Of a stretch of DNA of 64,000 nt, positions 48,741 through 62,250 are shown piece after piece. Below the pieces are notes generated by a model. That model was given only the letters and a program-made list of their open reading frames with translations. It had not been told where the DNA came from and searched no databases. How positions within the stretch are numbered: position 1 is the stretch's first letter; every line of letters starts with the position of its first letter. Both the position numbers and the translations under genes were made by a program. This stretch comes from Microcebus murinus (taxonomy: Eukaryota > Chordata > Mammalia > Primates > Cheirogaleidae), in contig NC_134119.1 in assembly GCF_040939455.1 (NCBI RefSeq), forward strand, positions 70,945,381-71,009,380, in the 5' to 3' direction.

Positions 48741-49377
48741 TAGCTAGTGGGCAGGGAAGCCCTAGAGGTGACACCTTAAATGAACTTTGCAGTCCTCCTC
48801 CAGAAAGTCACAGTGGCCATTGAGGGTGAAGGACAAATATCTAAGGAGAGAGAACTGTGTAGACAAAGACAAGATATATTGATTGTTTAAGAATGTGCAA
48901 GAGGGCCCATGAGGTTGGCATGGTATCCCCACCTGCTGTGGTCTTTGGCTAGATGTTCATCCCGCCTTTAACCCATACAACATTGTGGCCACTCATAAGC
49001 CTGTGTTCTCATGACCACAGCCTGCATTATCCTAGGCCACTTGAGTTTCCTGGTCCTGATGTACGTTGGCCTTAGAGATACCTGCCCGCAGGACTCAGGG
49101 AGGGAAAAGGCTAATGGTTATGCAATCTTCATCTGGGAATCTTTGGGGCCTGGGGAAAGGATGGAGAGGAGTTAGGGTAGTGAGCTAGTCCAGGCCCTGC
49201 CACTGCTCACGTGTTTGACACCGATGAGTTTAGTGATGAGTGTTTTTGCCCATGTAATAAAAATATTTTCAGGAGCTGCAGAAATGGATTGAATAACAAA
49301 AATATGTGGAAATGCTTCACAGCCTCATTACTGTAGATTCACTTCAGTGATGGAGGCTTGTTGGAGTTACACCATTA

Positions 49378-49545
49378 AACCCTGGATCAGAGGGACCTGG
49401 GTTCAAATTCCATCTCTGCTCCTAAGACATGAGACTCTGGGTGAATTTGTAGAGCTCCCTTAGCCTCAGGTCACTGTGACATGAAGGTGATCAAAGATAG
49501 TGTTGACCTCAGAGGCTGTAGGAGGAATGAAAAAATCCCAAAGCT
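49378..49545 (+). repeat. MIR SINE
   Basis: 'acctgggttcaaattccatctctgctcc' and 'ttagcctcaggtcactgtgacatgaagg' match the MIR core layout (cctgggttcaaatcc; cttagcctcagtttc). Confidence 0.65.
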
Positions 49546-50100
49546 TATCAAACACTGAATATTTTCTCTCTAAATCTCACAACTGTTACTGTAACATGGG
49601 AATTACTGTATTGATTTGAAAATTAAGGCTCAGAGATGAAATGAGGTCCCTAAGGTCATACAACTGGCAAATGTCAGTTTCAGGAATTTGTATTCAAATC
49701 TAGGAGTCTGACTTCAGGGCTGGGGATTCATAGTCACTTTAACAGAGGCTGCAAAGTTCTGCATGGGGCAGGAACTTAGCTGGACCAGTGAGGCTCAGGG
49801 ACTGTTCTTGTTACCATTATTGCTATTGTTATCATTATAATTATTTCCTCATTTCAACATTCTATTGCCATTACTGTCTGCATTTCATGGTCCCATGTCA
49901 CTGCCATTGTCTTCTTTCATTCTCTGATGGCTTCTCCATAGGAGACGTCTCTCTCTTACACCATTGTATTGTGTCCAGGCAATGTTTGTCATTCTCCTTC
50001 AGCCCTGTGCAAACTTAGGTCCTCAGGAGATACCTAGTGATGCGGGCCTTGATCTCTTTGCACCTTTTCCAACAATGCATATACAACAGCCCAGGGCTAA

Positions 50101-50322
<222 letters not shown>

Positions 50323-51076
50323 TAAGAAGGCCTCGAACCTGCCTCGCCTCCTTCCCACAACTCACTTTTCTGGACTGACCGCTTCCTATCTGTTCTCCAT
50401 GTGTCTCTTTGGGCAAGAAACAGTATTCTTTGGCTTGCAGCCAAAGGAGAAGAAAGTGTTAGAAGGCAGTGGGGTGTTTTGCAGAAGCCAAAGAATGGAT
50501 TTCCAGCTGCACCTTAATAGCGCAGTGATGGGGGAACTGTTACTAGAATCCCCGCAGTTGTGTCCTGGCTTCTCTCCCTGGGTCTGCTCATGTCACTGTC
50601 TATTCAGTACAGCCTTTTCTGCCTTAGTGAGTTTGGGGCAAGAGTGGCCACCACGGGCCTTGTTTTCTGACCCCCAGCTTCCTTGTCTCTATTTCTCTGG
50701 TCTTTGTAGGGTATCCTGAGGCAGCAAATGCTGCCATCCCCTCCCAAGCCCATACTTTCCTTGATCTATTACCCAGTGCTCAGCAGAGATGGGCCTCTGT
50801 CTGAGGCTCTTTCTTGGAGTTTCAAAGAATCTGACTGAGGGAGCCTGGGTGGCTCAGGTATCCCCTCCACAGCTGAGTTAACAGGGTCAGGCGTGGTGGG
50901 ATGTTCTCCAAGAAAGGGGTGAGTCAGGCAGACTGCCCCAGGAGGCGTTTGTTTTCTAAACAGCACAGTCTCAACCATGAGGCTTCTTTATTTCCATGTG
51001 CCGTCCTCATGATTTCCTCTTTCCTAAGTACAGGACGGAGAGCCTCTGCCGGTGTGAAGAGAGAGGGGTTTAGAGC

Positions 51077-51275
51077 AATGCTTCTCAGCAGTTGGCTCGT
51101 GCCCCCCAGAACACATTGGCAATGTCTGCATTCACTTTGTGTTGTCACACCCGGGGTGCGGGTGGTACTGGCATTGAGTGGGTAGAGTCCAGAGATAGAT
51201 GTTGCTGAACATTCCACGGCGCACAAGACAGCCCTCTCAACAAATGTCAGGAGCGGCAAAGGTGAGAAACACCAG
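51077..51275 (+). repeat. MER5A-type hAT relic
   Basis: 'cttctcagcagttggc', 'cccagaacacattggcaatgtc', 'ttgtcacacccgggg', 'ggtactggcattgagtgggtagag' and 'gagaaacaccag' follow the MER5A consensus closely. Confidence 0.8.
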
Positions 51276-51519
51276 CATACACGATTCTCTGCTTGAAGAT
51301 AATCACCAGAAACCATTCAGTTTGGAGAAGAGGAGGGTTTCAATCCAGAGCAATTCTTGAGACTCAGTTTAATGTAAGACATGACTATTGTTAGGGACTG
51401 GAATTGTGTTTTGTGCCAATGAGAAGAGATAAAACAAAGTTACAAAAGTTTGATTTGGGTAATTTATTATGAATTTTTTTTTTTTTTTTAAATAAAGTTC
51501 TCTATCTAACCCTGCTGAC

Positions 51520-51775
51520 ACCTTCACTCCCCTTCGTGTCCTTTCACCCTGAGCTCAGCCTGCTCCAGCCTTGCTGGGCTTCTTGCTATTTCCCCAAGTG
51601 CCCACCAGCCTCAGCCCTTGTGCTTGCTGTTCCCTTTGCCTGGAGTATTCTCGGGATAACTCAGCATTTCACATGGCCAACCCTTCATACACAGTCACCG
51701 CCACCTCACCCAGCTCTTTCCTGACCGCCAAACCTCAGAGAGGCCCCTCTCCCATCAACCCTCCTTGCCTCACCC
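51520..51775. repeat. LINE-2-like fragment
   Basis: 'ctccagccttgctggg', 'ccctttgcctggagtattctc' and 'ccacctcacccagctctttcctgac' follow the L2 3' region. Confidence 0.6.
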
Positions 51776-51789
51776 CATTTATGTTAAGC

Positions 51790-52020
51790 CAGTGGTTCTC
51801 AAGCAGGGATGATGATGCACCTCAGTGTACACTGGGCAACGCGCGGACATGTTTTTGGTTGTCATATCTGGGATGAGGATGCAACTGGCATCCAGTGACA
51901 GAGACGTGAGATGCTGCCAAGCATGCTTGTGGTGCCCAGGACAGATCCTCTCCTTCCTTTTCCCACCAAACAAAATTGTCTGGACCTAAACGTCAGTCAT
52001 GCCGAGGCTGAGAAACCCTG
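51790..52020 (+). repeat. MER5A-type hAT relic
   Basis: It begins cagtggttctcaa and ends ggctgagaaaccctg, the terminal repeats of MER5A, with 'ttttggttgtcatatctggg' and 'actggcatccagtgacagag' between. Confidence 0.85.
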
Positions 52021-52140
52021 TTTCGTGGGTGTGTGGACACTTCGCTGGCATTTACAGACACCCTGAGGAAGCCATTTTTTAATTTCTTCTCTCTCCAGCC
52101 TCCTGAGGATCGTTGAAGGAAGTCTGAGTTTAGTGCTGAG

Positions 52141-52480
52141 TCTTTTTTTTTTTTTTTTTTTTTTTTAAGACAGAGTCTTACTCTGTTGCCCAGGCTAGAG
52201 TGCCCACCAGCCTGGCTCACAGCAACCTCCAACTCTTGGGTTCAAGCAATCCTCCTGCCTCAGCATCTCAATTAGCTGGGACTACAGGCATGCGCCACCA
52301 TGCCTGGCTAATTTTTTTCTATGTATATTAGTTGGCCAATTAATTTATTTCTATTTTTAGTAGTGATGGGGTCTTGTTCTTGCTCAGGCTGCTTTTGAAC
52401 TCCTGACATCAAGGGATTCTCCTGCCTCAGCCTCCCAGGGTGCTAGGATTACAGGCCTGGGCCACTGCACCCGGCCTGGT
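52141..52480 (-). repeat. Lemur-type Alu, antisense
   Basis: A T run of about 24, the lemur insert (ttggccaattaattt) and end gcacccggcc. The 'gtgagtgccgtggcgtcagcc' region is shortened to 'gtgcccaccagcc'. Confidence 0.92.
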
Positions 52481-54515
52481 TACTTTTTAAGATTAAGAGA
52501 GTGCAGTTTTTAAATTTAGTGAGATTCCCAGGCATAACTATAATTTGAACTCCAGCATTAATTAAGTCTATGAAGTTTTGTCAGTTGTTGCATTTTAGCA
52601 AATTCTAAAGTTAATTTAGAGCCTATATTGTAGAGGCACAAAAGCAAATCAGTACTATCTTTTGATTTTTATAATATAAACTTCTTAGTATGTATTTGTT
52701 ATATATGTGCTATATATTATCACCATGTAATTTGTTATAAATTTTCAGTATATAATTTTTAGATTTCCAATTCGGTTAAATTACGGACATTTTTAAAATT
52801 TACTTATGCTGTATAATTCACTTAATTAAAATTTTTATATATAATTTAACCTTTTTATTTATTTTCTACCTCTGTATTTTGGAAATATTTGTTTTTTTTA
52901 ATTTTTAAAACTTAATAATCTAGAACTAGTATTATGTTTGCTAAACCTGGCATTTGTGTAGTACATAGATTTAAAGTTTTCTCCTCCCCCCCCCCCCACC
53001 GCACTTTAAACTTGTAGCTGCCTAAAGGCACAACATTTCCCCCTTTTACTTCTTTTTTTCTTATTTCTTTTTTCAGGCTTTTAACCTCTTCGAACAGTAG
53101 ATTTTAGTTTCTGCCTCTGGGTAATAAGAGGAAAGGGGGTGGGGAAGTGGCTTGGTGCCTCTAGACTGCAGGCTGTCCCTGGTACAGCCTCTGTCCCAAG
53201 CGTAGTCCTTGCCCCCATCTAAAAGGGCAAGCCAGATGGCCATCCTCTAACAAGATGGGGAGAGAAAATAACTCAGTGGAGCAGCCCACCAGCGCCCTTG
53301 GTACTGTGGCACTGACGTCCCAGGACACTCTTAGATGAAGCATTTCCTCACTCTTGTACTGAAGGGTGAGGGGGGCCTCAGCCTTACACGTTAACCAGTT
53401 ATCCTGACACAACTTGGGTCACCAACCCAGAAACTAGGCATATCTAACTCATAAAAGCAGACCAGTGAGATCAGTCTGTCCCAGAACCGTGCCAAGTAGG
53501 GAATTACTGTCCTTGCAGACCTAGACTGTGACACCTTTAAACCAGTGGTCCCCAACCTTTTTGGCTCTAGGAACCGGTTTCACGGAAGATAATTTTTCCA
53601 CGGACTGGGGTGGGGATGGGTGCAGTGGTTGCGGGATGACTGAAGTGCATTACATTTATTGTGCACTTTACTTCTATTATTACTACATCGTAATGTATAA
53701 TGAAAGAACGACACAACTCACCATGATGCAGAATTAGTGGGAGCCTGAGCTTGTTTTCCTGCAACTAGATGGTGCCATCTGGGGTTGATGGGAGACAGTG
53801 ACACCGGAAGCGTGTTGCTTATGTCCAGTCTACTCCGTAATCTCATTTGGCTGCTGCCACGGCAGAAACCCTGCTTCACAAAGATAGGATGTTGGAAACG
53901 GAAGCAGCTTCTCAGTGCTTTTGTGACAATCTCAGGATATTCTGCCTGACTGTAATCCGGAATGTAGGGAGATTTGAAGGTGTCTCAGACATACTTTTAA
54001 GGCCACTGTCATTTGCGATGTCAAGCAGTTTTGATCCTCTTCTAGCACAGACAAAGTCGATTCACCTGGCTTGTTCAGAAATGGATCACAGACCCATTCC
54101 TTCCCAGTTCAGGGGTCTTTTGTGGTTGGGAAGTAATGCTCAAACTCTTGGAAGCTGAGATAGGTGATCGTGCACCAGCTGGGAGAAGTAACGTCCTGGC
54201 TCAGTCTTTTTCAAAATCTCTACTAATGTTTGGAACATGTCCAAAATGCCGGTGTTCACTTGTTGCCTCCATAATCCCAGTTTGGCTTTGAATGCAGTCA
54301 CTTTTATCTGCTGACTTGAACCCAGTTGTCATTCTCCCTTGAGGTGACAGATGGAGTTCATTGAACAGGTTGAATATGTGTCACACAGAAGCAAGTTTTG
54401 TGACTCATACTGTGTCACTGAAAGGTGCTACCAGTGGTGATTGTCTACGAGCAATCTTTGGAGCAGCTCTTGTAATCAGAAACTCTGGCCAATGTTCTCC
54501 CTTTAGGAAGCCGTC

Positions 54516-54908
54516 TCACTTCTGTGTGTAAGAGAAGACACGTGTGCTCTGCGTCCATCTCCTCACAGAGCTGCGTGAACAGATGTGAGTTAAGGGCATG
54601 CACTTAATGTGGTTGCGAATTTGAATCACATCCTGCACGATGTTGTTTAGTTCAGGTGACATCTTTCGGCTAGCCAGCATTTTTCCGTGGGTGGCACGGT
54701 GCGTAGACTCACGTTCAGAAGCAGCCTCCGTGACCCGAGTAGTGAAACCAGAAAGCCGCCCAGTCGTGGCAGCCGCTCTGTCCATGCATGTACCGACACA
54801 AAATGACCAATTCAGTTTTCCTGATTTGCCATCATTCAAAGACTCGAATCGTTCTGCAGCTGTGGTGTTGGTTGGCAACAAAAGTGTGCATAACATATCG
54901 TCATGCAC
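54516..54908 (-). pseudogene. hAT transposase fragment
   Basis: A 130-residue open frame carrying the hAT catalytic-domain block (CMDRAAATTGRLSGF, where CTDGAxxMxG is usual) and the following helix region. Stops on both sides; continuing pieces reach 53850 and 55190. The altered CTDG block shows loss of function. Confidence 0.8.
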
Positions 54909-55353
54909 ATTGTCTTAAAAGAATATATCACAGACAAACAAGCATTGTTGCCTTATTGTCAACATCCATAGACTCGTCACCCTGGATTGAGTACCATGGT
55001 GGCTCACTAATCCTCGCTAAGAGTTGTGCCTCAGTGTCCTCTGCTGTCCTCTCCTCGTCAGGTAGTCTAGTTATGGTGCTAGCCGAAAGAGGAGCATGTG
55101 CCGCCTTTCGAACTGCAGCCTCTGAAAAGCCAGACGCCCTCAGCAGCAGCAGGATCAGCTCTTCACCCAGAGCAAAGGGCTTCTTAGCTTAGCGCTGCGG
55201 TTAGCCACTGAGAGTCATGCTCCAGCAGACACATTGGATGAAGTGGTGGCCTTCGATAATTGCTTCTGTTCTTTGTGTTCATGTTATTTTCTTTTGAAAA
55301 ACTCCAAAGGCTTGTCTTTTAATGAAGGCTGCTTGGTCTCCATGTTATGAAGC

Positions 55354-55354
<1 letters not shown>

Positions 55355-55394
<40 letters not shown>

Positions 55395-55709
55395 AGACAG
55401 AGTCTCACTTTGTTGTCCAGGCTAGAGTGAGTGCCGTGGCGTCAGCCTAGCTCACAGCAACCTCAAACTCCTGGGCTCGAGTGATCCTTCTGCCTCAGCC
55501 TCCCGAGTAGCTGGGATTACAGGCATGTGCCACCATGCCCGGCTAATTTTTTTATATATATATCAGTTGGCCAATTAATTTCTTTCTATTTATAGTAGAG
55601 ACGGGGTCTCACTCTTGCTCAGGCTGGTTTTGAACTCCTGACCTTGAGCAATCCGCCCGCCTCGGCCTCCCAAGAGCTAGGATTACAGGCGTGAGCCACA
55701 GCGCCCGGC
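55355..55709 (-). repeat. Lemur-type Alu with 39-base T run, antisense
   Basis: T39 at 55355-55393, lemur insert, end agcgcccggcc; flanked by tgaagcagttttt on both sides. The long tail and clean consensus suggest a young insertion. Confidence 0.95.
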
Positions 55710-55739
55710 CTGAAGCAGTTTTTAGTTGTTGGTTTTTTG

Positions 55740-56067
55740 TTTTTGTTTTTTTTTCTTGAGACAGAGTCTCACTCTCTTGCCTGGGCTAGAGTGCAGTGGT
55801 GTCAGCCTAGCTCACAGCAACCTCAAACTCCTGGGTTCTAGCAATCCTCCTGCCTCAGCCTCAGGTAGCTGGGACTACAGGCACACACCACCATGCCTGC
55901 CTAATTTTTTCTATCTTTAGTTGTTTGGCTAATTTCTTTCTATTTTTAGTAGAGATGAGGTCTCGCTCTTGCTCAGGCTGGTCTTGAACTCCTGAGCTCA
56001 AGCAGTCCATCCACCTCGGCCTCCCAGAGTGCTAGGATTATAGACGTGAGCCTCCGCGCCTGGCCAG
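55740..56067 (-). repeat. Alu, antisense, partly lemur-type
   Basis: T-rich start and end ccgcgcctggcc; the right-arm insert is shortened ('tttagttgtttggctaatttc'). Confidence 0.9.
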
Positions 56068-56285
56068 TTTTTCAGTTTTGAAGTTTCCATGGCTTTGTTG
56101 GATGGCCAGTTGCCACGTATTATACAAAGCATGCTTGGAGAATGTGAATCATCTGTTGCAATGAACCTGTGATTTAAGTAGGACCCTTGGTATTTTCTTT
56201 TAAATGCAGCTTTCATTTTGTTGGCAGTCGTGTAGTCTTGTGCTGTCTCATCATTGGGTCTTTCTCTGTTTTCAAAGAAGCTCTC

Positions 56286-56628
56286 CAGGTCGGGCTCGGT
56301 GGCTCACGCCTGTAATCCTAGCACTCTGGGAGGCCAAGGCGGGTGGATTGCTCAAGGTCAGGAGTTCAAAACCAGCCTGAGCGAGACCCCCCCCCCCCCC
56401 CCCCGTCTCTACTAAAAATAGCAAGTAATTGACCAACTAAAAATATATAGAAAAAAATTAGCTGGGCATGGTGGCGCATGCCTGTAGTCCCAGCTTGGGA
56501 GGCTGAGGCAGGAGGATTGCTTGAGCCCAGGAGATTGAGGTTGCTGTGAGCTAGGCTGACGCCACGACACTGACTCTAGCCTGAGCAACAAAGTGAGACT
56601 CTGTCTCAAAAAAAAAAAAAAAAAAAAA
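56286..56628 (+). repeat. Lemur-type Alu, sense, containing an 18-base C run
   Basis: Flanked by ttcaaagaagctctccag / ttcaaagcagctctccag. A run of 18 C at 56387-56404 replaces the usual 'gagacccygtctc'. Confidence 0.93.
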
Positions 56629-58496
56629 TTCAAAGCAGCTCTCCAGCAACATTTATTTTTTACTCATCTTTGCTAGGGTTAGCCTGTGAGCTTACCAAAA
56701 CTGTGAGATACGTGCCCAGTGCGGGAAAGAGGCGTGGGTGGTAAATAAAATAATGGGCAGGCCATGTGTGGACTAAAATAAGTGTTGGATTGTGACTTAA
56801 AGCCTGCCACCAGATGCAGCTGTACAATTGAAGTTCATCAACTCGCTTGCCACTCTAAAGCCTGCCAGCAGATGCAGCTTAACTGTCTCTTGCCACTCAG
56901 TGATAGGGTTTGACATGAGTCTGCAAGCAGTTGATTTATTATGGTCTCTGTGCAGTCAGACTTCTCTGCTAACGACGGTCTGTGTTTGCAGCCAGTCCCC
57001 AGCGCCAGCGTCACCGCCTCAGCTCCACCTCAGATCATCAGGCGTTGGATCTTCATACAGAGCACAGCCTAATCCCTCCCGCGCGCCATTTACAGTACGA
57101 TCTGTGCTCCTGCGAATCAGATGCCACCGCTGATCTGACAGGAGGCAGAGCTCAGGCGATGGTGCGAGTGATGGGGGGTGGCTGTGAACACAGACGGGGC
57201 TTCACTTGCTCACCTGCACTCACCTCCTGCTGTGCAGCCTGGTTCCTAACAGGCCAGGGACGGTTACTGGTCTGTGGCCCAGGGGTTGGAGACCACAGCT
57301 TTAGTCTATGGAGGCACCTGAGGAGCACTCCTTCAGGAGTCCCACAGACTTCAGGTTGGAAACCCATGCTGGCAAACAGCAGGTGTGGAGAAAGCAGCAG
57401 CAGGCAAAGGACAAGCCTGCCAGCAGTGAGCAGCGCCTTCCCAAGCAGAGCAGTGTGGCGCCGTCGCCTAGTGAGCTGACAGTTGTCTACAGACATGACC
57501 CTCCAGCCAACACTGAGTACCACTGCTTGGGGCACCAGTTGTATTAATTTGTGCCCACAGGGTTTAAATTTATAGCAGTGACTTAGTGACGACACGGAAA
57601 AGTCAATAGCATAGAAAGAAGAATTTATGATGTACAGAGAACAGGGCATGGCACCATATTCAGGGCCTCGTGGAGAAGCATCAGGAAGCGGGAGGGAGGG
57701 AAAAGCACAGGCCACAGGCATTATCCGGGGTTTCTTCTGGAAAGGCAGGCAGGGCATGGTCAGTGGTTTAGGATTGGCTAGTTTGAATAATTCTAGTGAG
57801 CTTTGGGGTGTGGGGGCTGTCCCTAGTTGTCTGGCACCTGGCAGTGGGTTGATTTAGGGCAAATGCTGCGTTGGTATGTGAAAGGTTGATAAAGGAAGTA
57901 GTTGTGGGTATGGTTTTGGACTGGGTGGTTTGCACATGAAAGGCATGTGCTTGTTCCCAGGGGAGTTGTTTCTTATCCTGGGGCTCAGCTAGCCTTGAGA
58001 TGGGCAGTTTCTCCCAAAGTCTGAAAAGCCTTCAAGATGTTAAAACATGAAATACAGAAAATTATTGAAAAACATGATTGATATACCTGTCCTCGGCAAA
58101 GTCAGGGAAATAAGACCATTGCGTAGAGTCTGTCGTGAACCTAAACTTAACTCTGTTTAGAAGATGCTTCTTCATTTATGAAGCTACCTGTGTGGGGTTT
58201 TTATGTTGTTTTGTTTTTGTGAAGTAAAATCCTCTTTTTGTGAAATGTTGATGAGAATAGATGGTATTTGATGTTTCTGTAAATGTCCTTAAGTAACCAC
58301 ATCACCGTGGGACTGCGCGTTTGTAAATTTTTAATGGTTGATGAAATGCCTTGGTTTGGAGACACTGAGCCTGCTTCCTGCCACTGAGCATGGATCTTCC
58401 AGGTCCCGTCCATGCCTCATATCACCTACCACTTGCTCTCTGCGATGCTCGCAGTTTCCTTCTTAGCATAGTGCTTGAGAGGCCAGGATCCGGAGC

Positions 58497-58680
58497 CAGA
58501 CCCCCAGTGTCCAATCCCAGCTCTGCTGCTTAAATCTTGTGGCCTTGGGCAATTACTGAAGTATCTGTGCCTTAGTGTGTTCACTGGTCAAATGAGCAAT
58601 TGTCCAATCTTCCCAGGGCTGTGTCCAGGGTAAATGTGTCGCTGTATGAAAAGGGCTCAGAAGAGTGCCTGGGAGACCAG
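58497..58680 (+). repeat. MIR SINE
   Basis: 'gtccaatcccagctctgctgctt', 'gtggccttgggcaattactgaa', 'gtgccttagtgtgttcactgg' and 'agagtgcctggga' match MIR. Confidence 0.7.
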
Positions 58681-59426
58681 GGTGTGTGCAGGGGGGAGCC
58701 CTTGGGACTCCTGCTGCCCCGATACTGTTGTCATCCTCATCACTATTACCATGGTGGTCAAGCGTGGATGGGGCACGATCTGGGCATTGTTGTGGAGCTT
58801 TGTGTTTAAGCAGCACAGAGAGCAGAGATGCCAACACCTGGCTTTCCTCATTGGCTCGGCCACTCACCAGTTCTGTGCTCTTCAGGAATCACTTTAAGCC
58901 TGGTTTTCTTCATCTATAAAATAGTATTGATAGTGGTATAGACTTCCTGGGGATGCTTTGAGGGAATCCTCAAGTTGGATCCTCCATTTATTCCACGGTC
59001 TAGAGGAAGAGTGCTATAAAACATTGCTTAGGATGTGGAAAAGGATGGGATCAATGAAGACACATACCTTATTTTGAATGAAATGAGTTGATATTTGAAA
59101 TATGTCAGTTTTTCTCTAAAGTATTCCATAAATATTGTTCAATTTTGAAATGACATAATGCATTATTTATATTGCTTGGCACAGTCCCTTGGCGATGGTT
59201 CTATCCTGTAAATACTAGCTTTTGACTTGCTATCGAGAGTAAAGCTTCCATGGCAGCATAGCGTGACATGCTCTTGGTTTCTGGGTCACGTAAGAGTTTT
59301 TAGTTTGGGTGGATGGGAGCAACTTCATTCCAAGGTCTGATCCTCACCCTGAAGTCCCAGACTACATGGAGGGTCTTTTTTTCTTTTCATCAAAATCATG
59401 TGTCTACTTTCTTTCTCCATGAACAG

Positions 59427-59522
59427 GTTGTCCCATTCCCAGATCTGAGCTGATCTACCAGCTAGAGTATGGGCAGGAGCCGTGGACAGTAAGAAAAAAC
59501 CTCTCTCAAGGACTCTGTCCAG
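59427..59522 (+). CDS. ZNF805: ZNF805 KRAB B-like exon
   Basis: A 96-nt exon between acceptor catgaacag and donor gtaggaa. It encodes (G)CPIPRSELIYQLEYGQEPWTV then RKNLSQGLCP, the KRAB-B type link exon (ELI..LE.G.EPW). It starts and ends inside codons that match the neighbouring exons. Confidence 0.95.
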
Positions 59523-60255
59523 GTAGGAACTACAGTCTAGACAACTGGGAGGCCCTGTATGCTTGAGACTGGGAGGAGATCACTGGTCCTGGAATCTCAG
59601 GGAAGCTTCTTGTTGTGGCCTCTCTAGGAATTGGCAGCCCTGGAGCCCCTTCAATGTGGTCCCTCTCTTCTCCCAGCCCCATCTCACATGTCTTAGCCCC
59701 CTGGGGAGGAGTGAGATTGATGAATTGAGGTCTGTCTTGGGGCTCCAAGTGCTTGGGCCTGAAACCTGGCTTGTCCATCACTGGCCCTGTGGCTCTAGTG
59801 AAGTTGCATGATCTCATGTCTTTGTATATATTTTCAGCTAAGTTAACACTAGCTGCGGATGCAGACAAACTCCAAAATCCAAGTATTTCAACATAGGAAA
59901 AGGGCCTTTCTTACTCTCCCAATTTGTCTCTCTAGCTATATCCTTCCTACCACCGTTTTTCTCTTTCTCCATCAGCCCATTCTCTGAGTGTCAGTCAGAC
60001 ACTGAAGCAGTTTTTACTCATGTCTTCCTGCATCTCCTGTTTTGTAGAATCTGTTGGTGACATTTGGCCTTCTCTGTCCCACATCTGGACTTCTGAGGGC
60101 ACTGAGGCTGACTTGTGTTGGTTGGTGCTCCTGCAGAGTCATGATCTCTCTTCTGTGTTGGTCCACTGAGCCAGCCTGTGTTTTTGTGCCATCTCTCTCC
60201 AGCTCTTCAGAGTCTGTTCTAAACTTTCTCCCTTCTTCCATTCTACATCCCAACT

Positions 60256-60598
<343 letters not shown>

Positions 60599-61319
60599 AC
60601 ATCCCAACTTTTGTATATCAGAAGCACCTAAACTCTCAGGCTGAACAAGAAACTCATGATCTCGCTCACTTCTTTCACCTCACAAGTTATTGAATGGTCC
60701 TGCCATCCAAGCAGGGTAGAAGACTGGATCCAGCCTGAGATGACTCATCAACATCTACATTTCCATCAGTCCCCACATCCAGCTATCCTCAAATCCTGTC
60801 CATTTTACATCATGCACGTCTTATGAATTCATCCCCTCCACCATACTTTACGCCAAGGCTTCATAATTGCTTTCCTAGGGGATTTTAATAGACTCCAAAT
60901 TGCTCTGTCTGCATCTGCTTTGTGCCTCTGGTCTGCTCTGTGTCCTGCATGCGGTCTGGCACTCAGGCCTTGTTCCAAACAATTAGCACTTCCCCATCCA
61001 CCAGTGTCTCAGCACATGTGTATCAGCAAGTTTCCATGTTGAAAACAAAGTCCTTGTATTACAAGTTTGGACATCAGACCTTACATGGTCATCTCAACCT
61101 CTCATAATGCATAGCTTCTGTCCCCTGGGGGAAGAGGTGGTGTCCCTCGCTACGGCGAATTCCTTCCCCAGAGTCCAGATTGCACCTTTTCATGGACATT
61201 CCTTCTTCACTTATATTCTGCTTGTTTTGTAAATTCTTTCTCGGTACGAAAATATGCTCAAGTTCCTTACACTTGAAGAAAATGAAATAAATAAATACTC
61301 ATGGCTCACAATGTATTCA

Positions 61320-62250
61320 TATATTTATTCACATTCTGTACACTTAATTGGTTACATACTTCCTTTCTTATATAAACAATGATGCTGTGGACATTCCCGA
61401 ATATTCATCTTTTACGTATGTAGGAGCATTTTTTTCATAGTATTTCTTGGAGTGAAATTACTGGCTATGCAGAAATTATAGGCTATGCAGATGTTCAAGT
61501 TTGCAGGATCATTTTCATTGTTTTGTAAGTGAGCCTCTGCCAGTTTCCATTCCTCCAGGAATGTATGGGAGGTCTCATTGATCCATATCTTATCTAATAT
61601 TTGATACTGTAAAGCTCCTTAATGTTTGATGATCAAATCGACACAAAATAATATATCTTGTGTTCTTATTTGCGTTTTCCTCATTGCTAATACTTAGCAT
61701 CTTATAGGATTTTTGGCCAACTTTTATTTTCTTCTGTGAAATGTCATTTCATGAAAATTGCCTGTTTTCTGTTAACTTGTTTGCTTTTCTCTTTTTGGTT
61801 TGGTTTTTGTGCATTTCAGATGCCTACCTTTTATCAGTTATATTTGCTGCAAGTATATTCGTTTAGATTTTAAAAATTAAAAAAAAGTATTTATTCTCTG
61901 GAGTATCTTTTGTTGAATAGAGGTTTTTATTTTAGTGGTCTGATTTATGACTTTTCTTATAGGGATAGTGATTTGTGTCTTATATAAAAATGTTGCTTTA
62001 CCCCAATATCGAAAAGATATTCTTATTTATTTTATTCTAAGTGTTAAAACTTGGCATTTTACATTTAAGTCAGTATCAACCTGAACTTGATTTTGTGTAT
62101 AGAATGTGATGTAGTTATTTTCATTCCCCTTGTGGGTAAACACTTTTTCTTAACTCGTTTTCTTAATAGTCTCCTTTTTACCACTGAGCTGCTGTTCCTC
62201 CCCTGCCATCTACCAAACCTCCATTTGTGAGAGTGGATTTCTGAATTCAC
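61320..62250 (-). repeat. Old L1 (L1M-type) fragment, antisense
   Basis: 'gtatttcttggagtgaaattactggctatgc', 'gcctctgccagtttccattcc', 'cagttatatttgctgcaagtat', 'aaatgttgctttacccc' and 'cctgaacttgattttgtgtatag' follow the reverse complement of an old L1 ORF2 3' region. Confidence 0.7.

Larger units (their letters stand above)
53543..57298 (-). mobile_element. Nearly complete hAT DNA transposon in ZNF805 intron 2
   Basis: Left end cagtggtccccaacc and right end ggttggagaccacag (inverted, 13 of 15 bases), flanked by an 8-bp duplication ctttaaac (53535-53542) / ctttagtc (57299-57306), 6 of 8 matching. The subterminal text (accggtttcacggaag, ttttccacggactgggg; right side ctgatctgacaggagg, cctaacaggccaggg) is that of a widespread primate hAT, perhaps Zaphod/Tip100-like. 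Transposase remnants read on the minus strand: frame 54908-54516 with DRAAATTGRLSGF and KMLASRKMSPELNNIVQDVI; others to about 53850. Three Alus (55355, 55740, 56286) inflate it; about 2.7 kb is original. Confidence 0.88.

Noticed and set aside
51444..51520. A/T-rich run with ATAAA as a possible ZNF805 alternative polyadenylation site
   Set aside because: The context is a diverged repeat-rich intron with no upstream exon extension evident.
57152..57757. 201-residue open frame on the minus strand
   Set aside because: It straddles the end of the hAT transposon and unique intron sequence, with no family resemblance or splice context.
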